From positions 992,001 through 1,056,000 of the forward strand of contig OX359197.1 in the NCBI GenBank assembly GCA_947172415.1: DNA of 64,000 bases, read 5' to 3'. The notes under the pieces were generated by a model. That model was not told the origin of the DNA. It worked only from the letters and a program-made list of their open reading frames with translations, and made no database searches. A program made the position numbers and the translations under genes. Numbering within the stretch: the stretch's first letter is position 1; each line of letters opens with the position of its first letter. Source of the DNA: Chondrosia reniformis. Taxonomy: Eukaryota; Porifera; Demospongiae; Chondrillida; Chondrillidae. Below are positions 46,401 to 58,400 of the stretch, piece by piece.

Positions 46401-49400
46401 AGCATTGAACCGGACCTACCAACTGCAGGGACTCTAGAATCTTTAACAACATCCATCTTGGATACTTCAATAGGAGTTACAGAGAGGCTGACAGAAAATG
46501 GTACCATTCCGTTCTTGCCTATACAAATAGTGACATCCTTTTTCTCCTTTTCACTTATTTCCACTCTATATTCCTCTTCTCTAAACTCAAAGTACACTAT
46601 ATAAAAAGGTATATAAGACACCATAAAGTCATTGTGAAGTATATACTCATTATGTATGTACAAATTAATGGATGTATAAAAATTTCCTAATTACATTCGG
46701 AAAACCAATTAACCTTGACATAGAATTCATTCCTACAAGCCATATACAAGTACATAAAAGGAAAGATTTTTTGAAATAAATTGTTTATTGGTAAAATTGA
46801 ATTGTAATCAAGGTAGTATAACTTTCAAGTTTCATTAGCAAGCCATACTTTCCACATTTACTTAATGGTTACTATACGGTCAAATGGTATTACTAATCAT
46901 TTCAATGCACACAAAAGGCATAAATCTTTTCAATTTAAAAAATCACATTCATAGTAAATTGATTCTCACCATCGTCATTTAGAATGTTTACTGTGACTTC
47001 CTTGGTTGTTCCTAGGGTTACTGCGGTTGAATTCGTAAAGAGGCAAATGTTGAATTTCTCATATTTTTCTATTTCAGCATCATCAAAGACACTGAAATCG
47101 CTGAAGCACTTCATAAATTCATTTGTCTCAAATGTGACTGCCAGCATTACTGGCTTATAGTCAACACCAGCTGTGAACAAAAGAAGTTAAAATGTCATTA
47201 AATTGTAGAGAAATACATATAAACAAAAGTATATGTGTCTATGTAAGTGTAGTATTACAGTATGACTTCGTAGAAATTTATCAACTTTGGTGTATACTTC
47301 TTCCTTTTTTCAATGCTGTTCAATGGTACTGTATATACATATTTGGTAATGGATCCCTTTAGTTGGTTTTAAGCATATTTAATGAATAAGGCAGACTAGG
47401 ATTCACAGAAGATCAAGATCAAGAATAAGGCAAAGATTCCCAGGGTCACTGATGAAGGGTGGAATTCCAAGAAACAGCTGTCTGACCCAGTGGAGCAAAA
47501 GAAGAAAGAAAAGAAAATAAGACTCCTTTTTAGGCATAGCATGTAGGAAAATAGTGTATTAGAATTTTCATTTGTATCTTTGAAAAGGTAAAAATTTCTC
47601 CAAAGAAGTGATTTGAACAGAGTGAAACTTTTAATTGATCTTATGTACATTTGTATTTTAGGTAAGTCATAATTTGCAGTTTGGACTGATTTAAGTATTA
47701 AAATATTCAAACAATGGTTTACATAATTGATACTATATATAGTATCAATATTACACAAACATGCCCTTTGTCATATAATCTCTCATTCTGTATATATACG
47801 TATTCTGTATTCACTTGTACACACATATACGTATGTATATACACGTATATGTGTGTGTGTGTGTATTTGTATATATGAAGATACGTATATACAAAAGTTA
47901 TATATATATTACCTGTAGCCTTGTCTTGACCAGAATAATCACAAGTGTGTAAGTACACTGTCACAGGGCAGTCATTATTCCTACGCTTTGTCACACAAAC
48001 ATTAAATGAGGCTTCACTCTCAATCACATTAATGACTCGGTTGTTAACAAATTGAACAGATACAACTGTATACGGGAAGAGATAGAAAGTTAGGATGATG
48101 ATGTATTCAGGGATAAACCCTATTATTAGGCACTATTCACATGCATATCAACCATATCCTCAGGGAAATGGTTGACAGTTTGATGGAGATTATCACATGG
48201 AATTAGTACTTTCTTATAGCAAAGGCCTATAGGGAACTAAACCCAGTAAGAGCTTTGGATGAGGATACAAGAGTTTTCTCCTTTACTTTTCTTCTTCTTC
48301 TTCACTAAGCCAGACTGCTGTTTCTGGGTATTCCGCCCTTCATCAGTGATCCTGGGAATCCTTGCTATCTTGTTGATCTTTTGTGAGTCCTTGGCTCTCT
48401 GTGTATACACATTACAACACTGCATTAATGAAGTGAGCATCTATACCGTCATTGTCCAAGATGTTGACAGTTGTTGAGATGTTGTATTCAACAACACAGA
48501 GCTCCACCGTCTCAATCGTCTCGACAATATTATCATCCATCACGACAAACTTGGTACAAGCTGTATTCTCACCGGCCTCGAATGTTACAGTGTTTTCCAA
48601 ACGGTAATCTATATTCTCTGTAAGAAATTAAGTAGTGGGGGCTCAATACTCAATGAATATAACATTGCTAAGTAGGCTAAACCCTTTCAATAAAAATCCT
48701 TTCTTCTGAACATTTTTTCATTATATAGGGAATTACAGTGTTGTTATATAACTTGCATGCAAACAGTGTTGCTATATAACTTGCATGCAATCATAACCAC
48801 AAAGGTAGTGTTTTCACTATAATCCTTAAACTGTGTAGGCATATATAAATGAATCACAAAAAAGAGAGTATACAATTGCAAGTATACGGGGTGATACAAC
48901 CAACTTACCAATTATGTCACCACAGGGAGAACTAACAGTCACTTCATTGCACCTACTCAAGGTAACCGTATATGACACAGATGTATCACCAGTTCTGACT
49001 AAACACACATCTACTGAAATATCATCTTCAACAACTGTGATATTTGTACTAACAAATGTGATTGTAATTGGCGTAGGAGTAGGGAGAATATCTGATGAAG
49101 AGGTCACTACATCACTAGAAACTGGTGAGATAGGGAGTGACCCTGTTGGAGTCACTGTCTCTGATCTGGTAACAGATGGCAATGATCTAGTGTCAGGCGG
49201 GACTGGTGAGATAGGTGGTGATACTGTTGGAGTCACTGTCTCTGATCTGGTAACAGATGGCACTGATCTAGTGTCAGGCGGGACTGGTGAGATAGGTGGT
49301 GACACTGTTGGAGTCACTGTCTCTGATCTGGTAACAGATGGCACTGATCTAGTGTCAGGCGGGACTGGTGATGTAGGTGGTGACACCGTTGGAGTCACTG

Positions 49401-52400
49401 TCTCTGATCTGGATACAGATGGCACTGATCTAGTGTCAGGCGGGACTGGTGATGTAGGTGGTGACACCGTTGGAGTCACTGTCTCTGATCTGGATACAGA
49501 TGGCACTGATCTAGTGTCAGGCGGGACTGGTGAGGTAGGCGGTGACACTGTTGGAGTCATTGTCTCTGATCTGGATACAGATGGCACTGATCTAGTGTCA
49601 GGCGGGACTGGTGAGGTGGGCGTTGACACCGTTGGAGTCACTGATCTGGTAACAGATGGCACTGATCTAGTGTCAGGTGGGACTGGTGAGGTAGGCGGTG
49701 ACACTGTTGGAGTCACTGTCTCTGATCTGGATACAGATGGCACTGATCTAGTGTCAGTTGGGACTGGTGATGAAGGTGGTGACACTGTTGGAGTCACTGT
49801 CTCTGATCTGGTAACAGATGGCACTGATCTAGTGTCAGGCGGGACTGGTGAGGTAGGTGGTGACACTGTTGGAGTCACTGTATCTGATTTGGATACAGAT
49901 GGCACGGATCTAGTGTCAGGCGGGAGTGGTGAGGTAGGCGGTGACACGGTTGGAGACACTGTCTCTGATCTGGTAACAGATGGCACTGATTTAGAGTCAG
50001 TCGGGACTGGTGAGGTAGGCGGTGACACTGTTGGAGACACTGTCTCTGATCTGGATACAGATGGCAATGATCTAGTGTCAGGCGGGACTGGTGATGTAGG
50101 CGGTGACACTGTTGGAGTCACTGTCCCTGATCTGGATACAGATGGCACTGATCTAGTGTCAGGCGGGAGTGGTGATGTAGGTGGTGACACTGTTGGAGTC
50201 ACTGTCTCTGATCTGGATACAGATGGCACTGATCTAGTGTCAGGCGGGACTGGTGAGGTAGGCGGTGACACTGTTGGAGTCACTGTCCCTGATCTGGATA
50301 CAGATGGCACTGATCTAGTGTCAGGCGGGACTGGTGAGGTAGGCGGTGACACTGTTGGAGTCACTGTCCCTGATCTGGATACAGATGGCACTGATCTAGT
50401 GTCAGGCGGGACTGGTGATGTAGGTGGTGACACTGTTGGAGTCACTGTCTGTGATCTGGATACAGATGGCACTGATCTAGTGTCAGGCGGGAGTGGTGAG
50501 GTAGGTGGTGACACTGTTGGAGTCACTGTCTGTGATCTGGATACAGATGGCACTGATCTAGTGTCAGTCGGGACTGGTGAGGTAGGTGGTGACACTGTTG
50601 GAGTCACTGTCTCTGATCTGGATACAGATGGCACTGATCTAGTGTCAGGCGGGACTGGTGATGTAGGCGGTGACACTGTTGGAGTCACTGTCTCTGATCT
50701 GGATACAGATGGCACTGATCTAGTGTCAGGCGGGACTGGTGATGTAGGCGGTGACACTGTTGGAGTCACTGTCTGTGATCTGGATACAGATGGCACTGAT
50801 CTAGTGTCAGGCGGGACTGGTGATGTAGGCGGTGACACTGTTGGAGTCACTGTCCCTGATCTGGATACAGATGGCACTGATCTAGTGTCAGGCGGGACTG
50901 GTGAGGTAGGCGGCGACACTGTTGGAGTCACTGTCCCTGATCTGGATAAAGATGGCACTGATCTAGTGTCAGTCGGGACTGGTGAGGTAGGTGGTGACAC
51001 TGTTGCAGTCACTGTCTCCGATCCGGATACAGTTGGCACTGATCTAGTGTCAGGCGGGAGTGGTGAGGTAGGCTGTGACACCGTTGGAGTCACTGTCTCC
51101 GATCTGGTTACAGATGGCACTGATCTAGTGTCAGGCGGGACTGGTGAGGTTGGCGTTGACACCGTTGGAGTCACTGTCTCCGATTTGGTAACAGATGGCA
51201 CTGATCTAGTGTCAGGCGGGACTGGTGAGGTTGGCGTTGACACCGTTGGAGACACTGTCTCTAATCTGGTAACAGATGGTACTGATCTAGTGTCAGGCGG
51301 GACTGGTGAGGTAGGCGTTGCCACTATTGGAGTCACTGTCTCAAATATGTCAATAGATGGCACTGATCTAGTGTCAGTTGGGACTGGTGAGGTGGGTGGT
51401 GACACTGTTGGAGTCAATGTCTCCAATATGTCAATAGATGGCACTGATCTAGTGTCAGTTGGGACTGGCGAGGTGGGTGGTGACACTGTTGGAGTCACTG
51501 TCTCTGATCTGGATACAGATGGCACTGATCTAGTGTCAGTTGGGACTGGTGATGTAGGTGGTGACACTGTTGGAGTCACTGTCTCTGATCTGGTAACAGA
51601 TGGCACTGATCTAGTGTCAGGCGGGACTGGTGAGGTAGGTGGTGACACTGTTGGAGTCACTGTCTCTGATTTGGATACAGATGGCACTGATCTAGTGTCA
51701 GGCGGGAGTGGTGAGGTAGGCGGTGACACGGTTGGAGACACTGTCTCTGATCTGGTAACAGATGGCACTGATCTAGAGTCAGTCGGGACTGGTGAGGTAG
51801 GCGGTGACACTGTTGGAGACACTGTCTGTGCTCTGGATACAGATGGCAGTGATCTAGTGTCAGTCGGGACTGGTGATGTAGGTGGTGACACTGTTGCAGT
51901 CACTGTCTCCGATCCGGATACAGTTGGCACTGATCTAGTGTCAGGCGGGAGTGGTGAGGTAGGCAGTGACACCGTTGGAGTCACTGTCTCCGATCTGGTT
52001 ACAGATGGCACTGATCTAGTGTCAGGCGGGACTGGTGAGGTTGGCGTTGACACCGTTGGAGTTACTGTGTCCGATTTGGTAACAGATGGCACTGATCTAG
52101 TGTCAGGCGGGACTAGTGAGGTTGGCGTTGACACCGTTGGAGACACTGTCTCTAATCTGGTAACAGATGGTACTGATCTAGTGTCAGGCGGGACTGGTGA
52201 GGTAGGCGTTGACACTATTGGAGTCACTGTCTCAAATATGTCAATAGATGGCACTGATCTAGTGTCAGTTGGGACTGGTGAGGTGGGTGGTGACACTGTT
52301 GGAGTCAATGTCTCCAATATGTCAATAGATGGCACTGATCTAGTGTCAGTTGGGACTGGCGAGGTGGGTGGTGACACTGTTGGAGTCACTGTCTCTGATC

Positions 52401-55400
52401 TGGATACAGATGGCACTGATCTAGTGTCAGTTGGGACTGGTGATGTAGGTGGTGACACTGTTGGAGTCACTGTCTCTGATCTGGTAACAGATGGCACTGA
52501 TCTAGTGTCAGGCGGGACTGGTGAGGTAGGTGGTGACACTGTTGGAGTCACTGTCTCTGATTTGGATACAGATGGCACTGATCTAGTGTCAGGCGGGAGT
52601 GGTGAGGTAGGCGGTGACACGGTTGGAGACACTGTCTCTGATCTGGTAACAGATGGCACTGATCTAGAGTCAGTCGGGACTGGTGAGGTAGGCGGTGACA
52701 CTGTTGGAGACACTGTCTGTGCTCTGGATACAGATGGCACTGATCTAGTGTCAGTCGGGACTGGTGAGGTAGGCGGTGACACTGTTGGAGTCACTGTCTG
52801 TGATCTGGATACAGATGGCACTGATCTAGTGTCAGGCGGGACTGGTGATGTAGGCGGTGACACTGTTGGAGTCACTGTCTCTGATCTGGATATAGATGGC
52901 ACAGATCTAGTGTCAGGCGGGACTGGTGATGTAGGTGGTGACACTGTTGGAGTCACTGTCTGTGATCTGGATACAGATGGCACTGATCTAGTGTCAGGCG
53001 GGAGTGGTGAGGTAGGTGGTGACACTGTTGGAGTCACTGTCTGTGATCTGGATACAGATGGCACTGATCTAGTGTCAGTCGGGACTGGTGAGGTAGGTGG
53101 TGACACTGTTGGAGTCACTGTCTCTGATCTGGATACAGATGGCACTGATCTAGTGTCAGGCGGGACTGGTGATGTAGGCGGTGACACTGTTGGAGTCACT
53201 GTCCCTGATCTGGATACAGATGGCACTGATCTAGTGTCAGGCGGGACTGGTGATGTAGGTGGTGACACTGTTGGAGTCACTGTCTGTGATCTGGATACAG
53301 ATGGCACTGATCTAGTGTCAGGCGGGACTGGTGATGTAGGCGGTGACACTGTTGGAGTCACTGTCCCTGATCTGGATACAGATGGCACTGATCTAGAGTC
53401 AGGCGGGACTGGTGAGGTAGGCGGTGACACTGTTGGAGTCACTGTCCCTTTTCTGGATACAGATGGCACTGATCTAGTGTCAGGCGGGACTGGTGAGGTA
53501 GGCGGTGACACTGTTGGAGTCACTGTCTCAAATATGTCAATAGATGGCACTGATCTAGTGTCAGTCGGGACTGGCGAGGTAGGCGGTGACACTGTTGGAG
53601 TCACTGTCTCTGATCTGGATAAAGATGGCACTGATCTAGTGTCAGGAGGGACTGGTGAGGTAGGTGGTGACACTGTTGGAGTCACTGTCTCTGATCCGGA
53701 TACAGTTGGCACTGATCTAGTGTCAGGCGGGAGTGGTGAGGTAGGCAGTGACACCGTTGGAGTCACTGTCTCCGATCTGGTTACAGATGGCACTGATCTA
53801 GTGTCAGGCGGGACTGGTGAGGTTGGCGTTGACACCGTTGGAGTCACTGTCTCCGATCTGGTTACAGATGGCACTGATCTAGTGTCAGGCGGGACTAGTG
53901 AGGTTGGCGTTGACACCGTTGGAGACACTGTCTCTAATCTGGTAACAGATGGTACTGATCTAGTGTCAGGCGGGACTGGTGAGGTAGGCGTTGACACTAT
54001 TGGAGTCACTGTCTCAAATATGTCAATAGATGGCACTGATCTAGTGTCAGTTGGGACTGGTGAGGTGGGTGGTGACACTGTTGGAGTCAATGTCTCCAAT
54101 ATGTCAATAGATGGCACTGATCTAGTGTCAGTTGGGACTGGTGAGGTAGGTGGTGACACTGTTGGAGTCACTGTCTCTGATCTGGATACAGATGGCAATG
54201 ATCTAGTTTCAGTTGGGACTGGTGAGGTAGGTGGTGACACAATTGGAGTCACTGTCTCAAATATGTCAATAGATGGCACTGATCTAGTGTCAGGCGGGAC
54301 TGGTGAGGTAGGTGGTGACACTGTTGGAGTCACTGTCTCTGATTTGGATACAGATGGCACTGATTTAGTGTCAGGCGGGACTGGTGAGGTAGGCGGTGAC
54401 ACTGTTGGAGTCACTGTCTCTGATCTGGATACAGATGGCACTGATCTAGTGTCAGGTGGGACTGGTGAGGTAGGCGGTGACACTATTGGAGTCACTGTCT
54501 CAAATATGTCAATAGATGGCACTGATCTAGTGTCAGTTGGGACTGGTGAGGTGGGTGGTGACACTGTTGGAGTCACTGTCTCTGATCTGGATACAGATGG
54601 CACTGATCTAGTGTCAGGCGGGAGTGGTGAGGTAGGCGGTGACACAATTGGAGTCACTGTCTCAAATATGTCAATAGATGGCACTGATCTAGTGTCAGGC
54701 GGGACTGGTGAGGTAGGTGGTGACACTGTTGGAGTCACTGTCTCTGATTTGGATACAGATGGCACTGATTTAGTGTCAGGCGGGACTGGTGAGGTAGGCG
54801 GTGACACTGTTGGAGTCACTGTCTCTGATCTGGATACAGATGGCACTGATCTAGTGTCAGGTGGGACTGGTGAGGTAGGCGGTGACACTATTGGAGTCAC
54901 TGTCTCAAATATGTCAATAGATGGCACTGATCTAGTGTCAGTTGGGACTGGTGAGGTAGGTGGTGACACTGTTGGAGTCACTGTCTCTGATCTGGTAACA
55001 GATGGCAATGATCTAGTGTCAGTCGGGACTGGTGAGGTAGGTGGTGAAACGGTTGGAGTCACTGTCTCCGATCTGGATACAGATGGCACTGATCTAGTGT
55101 CAGGCGGGACTGGTGAGGTAGGTGGTGAAACCGTTGGAGTCACTGTCTCTGATCTGGTAACAGATGGCACTGATCTAGTGTCGGGCGGGACTGGTGAGGT
55201 AGGTGGTGACACTGTTGGAGTCACTGTCTCTGATCTGGTAATAGATGGCACCGATCTAGTGTCAGGCGGGACTGGTGAGGTAGGTGGTGACACCGTTGGA
55301 GACACTGTCTCTGATCTGGATACAGATGGCACTGATCTAGTGTCAGGCGGGACTGGTGAGGTAGGCGGTGACACTATTGGAGTCACTGTCTCAAATATGT

Positions 55401-58400
55401 CAATAGATGGCACTGATCTAGTGTCAGTTGTGACTGGTGAGGTAGGTGGTGACACTGTTGGAGTCACTGTCTCTGATCTGGTAACAGATGGCACTGATCT
55501 AGTGTCAGGCGGGACTGGTGAGGTAGGTAGTGAAACCGTTGGAGTCACTGTCTCTGATCTGGATACAGATGGCACTGATCTAGTGTCAGGCGGGACTGGT
55601 GAGGTGGGTGGTGACACCGTTGGAGTCACTGTCTGTGATCTGGTAACAGATGGCACTGATCTAGTGTCAGGCGGGACTGGTGATGTAGGCGGTGACACTG
55701 TTGGAGTCACTGTCTCTGATCTGGTAACAGATGGCACTGATCTAGTGTCAGGCGGGACTGGTGAGGTAGGTGGTGACACTGTTGGAGTCACTGTCTCTGA
55801 TCTGGATACAGATGGCACTGATCTAGTGTCAGGCGGGACTGGTGAGGTAGGCGGTGACACTGTTGGAGACACTGTCTCTGATCTGGTAACAGATGGCACT
55901 GATCTAGTGTCAGTCGGGACTGGTGAGGTAGGCGGTGACACTGTTGGAGACACTGTCTCTGATCTGGTAACAGATGGCACTGATCTAGTGTCAGTCGGGA
56001 CTGGTGAGGTAGGTGGTGACACTGTTGGAGTCACTGTCCCTGATCTGGATACAGATGGCAGTGATCTAGTGTCAGGCGGGACTGGTGAAGTGGGTGGTGA
56101 CACCGTTGGAGTCACTGTCTCTGATCTAGATACAGATGGCACTGATCTAGTGTCAGTCGGGACTGATGAGGTTGGCGGTGACACCGTTGGAGTCACTGTC
56201 TCTGATCTGGATACAGATGGCACTGATCTAGTGTCAGGTGGGACTGGTGAGGTAGGTGGTGACACTGTTGGAGTCACTGTCTCTGATCTGGTAATAGATG
56301 GCACCGATCTAGTGTCAGGTGGGACTGGTGAGGTAGGTGGTGACACCGTTGGAGACACTGTCTCTGATCTGGATACAGATGGCACTGATCTAGTGTCAGG
56401 CGGGACTGGTGAGGTAGGCGGTGACACTATTGGAGTCACTGTCTCAAATATATCAATAGATGGCACTGATCTAGTGTCAGTCGGGACTGGTGAGGTAGGT
56501 GGTGACACTGTTGGAGTCACTGTCTCTGATCTGGTAACAGATGGCACTGATCTAGTGTCAGGCGGGTCGGGTGAGGTAGGTGGTGACACTGTTGGAGTCA
56601 CTGTCTCTGATCTGGATACAGATGGCACTGATCTAGTGTCAGTTGGGACTGGTGAGGTAGGCGGTGACACAATTGGAGTCACTGTCTCAAATATGTCAAT
56701 AGATGGCACTGATCTAGTGTCAGGCGGGAGTGGTGAGGTAGGTGGTGACACTGTTGGAGTCACTGTCTCTGATTTGGATACAGATGGCACTGATTTAGTG
56801 TCAGGCGGGACTGGTGAGGTAGGCGGTGACACTGTTGGAGTCACTGTCTCTGATCTGGATACAGATGGCACTGATCTAGTGTCAGGTGGGACTGGTGAGG
56901 TAGGCGGTGACACTATTGGAGTCACTGTCTCAAATATGTCAATAGATGGCACTGATCTAGTGTCAGTTGGGACTGGTGAGGTAGGTGGTGACACTGTTGG
57001 AGTCACTGTCTCTGATCTGGTAATAGATGGCACCGATCTAGTGTCAGGCGGGACTGGTGAGGTAGGTGGTGACACTGTTGGAGTCACTGTCTCTGATCTG
57101 GATACAGATGGCACTGATCTAGTGTCAGGCGGGACTGGTGAGGTAGGCGGTGACACTATTGGAGTCACTGTCTCAAATATGTCAATAGATGGCACTGATC
57201 TAGTGTCAGTTGGGACTGGTGAGGTAGGTGGTGACACTGTTGGAGTCACTGTCTCTGATCTGGTAACAGATGGCACTGATCTAGTGTCAGTTGGGACTGG
57301 TAAGGTAGGTGGTGAAACTGTTGGAGTCACTGTCTCTGATCTGGATACAGATGGCACTGATCTAGTGTCAGTCGGGACTGGTGAGGTAGGTGGTGACACC
57401 GTTGGAGTCACTGTCTCTGATCTGGTAATAGATGGCACCGATCTAGTGTCAGGCGGGACTGGTGAGGTAGGTGGTGACACTGTTGGAGACACTGTCTCTG
57501 ATCTGGATACAGATGGCACTGATCTAGTGTCAGGCGGGACTAGTGAGGTAGGCGGTGACACTATTGGAGTCACTGTCTCAAATATGTCAATAGATGGCAC
57601 TGATCTAGTGTCAGTTGTGACTGGTGAGGTAGGTGGTGACACCGTTGGAGTCACTGTCTGTGATCTGGTAACAGATGGCACTGATCTAGTGTCAGGCGGG
57701 ACTGGTGAGGTAAGCGGTGACACTGTTGGAGTCACTGTCTCTGATCTGGTAACAGATGGCACTGATCTAGTGTCAGGCGGGACTGGTGAGGTTGGTGGTG
57801 ACACTGTTGGAGTCACTGTTTCTGATCTGGATACAGATGGCACTAATCTAGTGTCAGGCAGGACTGGTGAGGTAGGCGGTGACACTGTTGGAGACACTGT
57901 CTCTGATCTGGTAACAGATAGCACTGATCTAGTGTCAGTCGGGACTGGTGATGTAGGTGGTGACACTGTTGGAGTCACTGTCTCTGATCTGGATACAGAT
58001 GGCAGTGATCTAGTGTCAGGCGGGACTGGTGAGGTGGGTGGTGACACCGTTGGAGTCACTGTCTCTGATCTGGATACAGATGGCACTGATCTAGTGTCAG
58101 TCGGGACTGGTGAGGTAGGTGGTGACACTGTTAGAGTCACTGTCTCTGATCTGGTAATGGATGGCACCGATCTAGTGTCAGGTGGGACTGGTGAGGTAGG
58201 TGGTGACACAGTTGGATTCACTGTCTCTGATCTGGATACAGATGGCACTGATCTAGTGTCAGGCGGGACTGGTGAGGTAGGCGGTGACACTATTGGAGTC
58301 ACTGTCTCAAATATGTCAATAGATGGCACTGATCTAGTGTCAGTTGGGACTGGTGAGGTAGGTGGTGACACTGTAGGAGTCACTGTCTCTGATCTGGTAA

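Noticed and set aside
47727..47918. Small ORFs in tata/gtgt-rich DNA
   Set aside because: Dinucleotide-rich intron sequence; typical of many short ORFs here without support.
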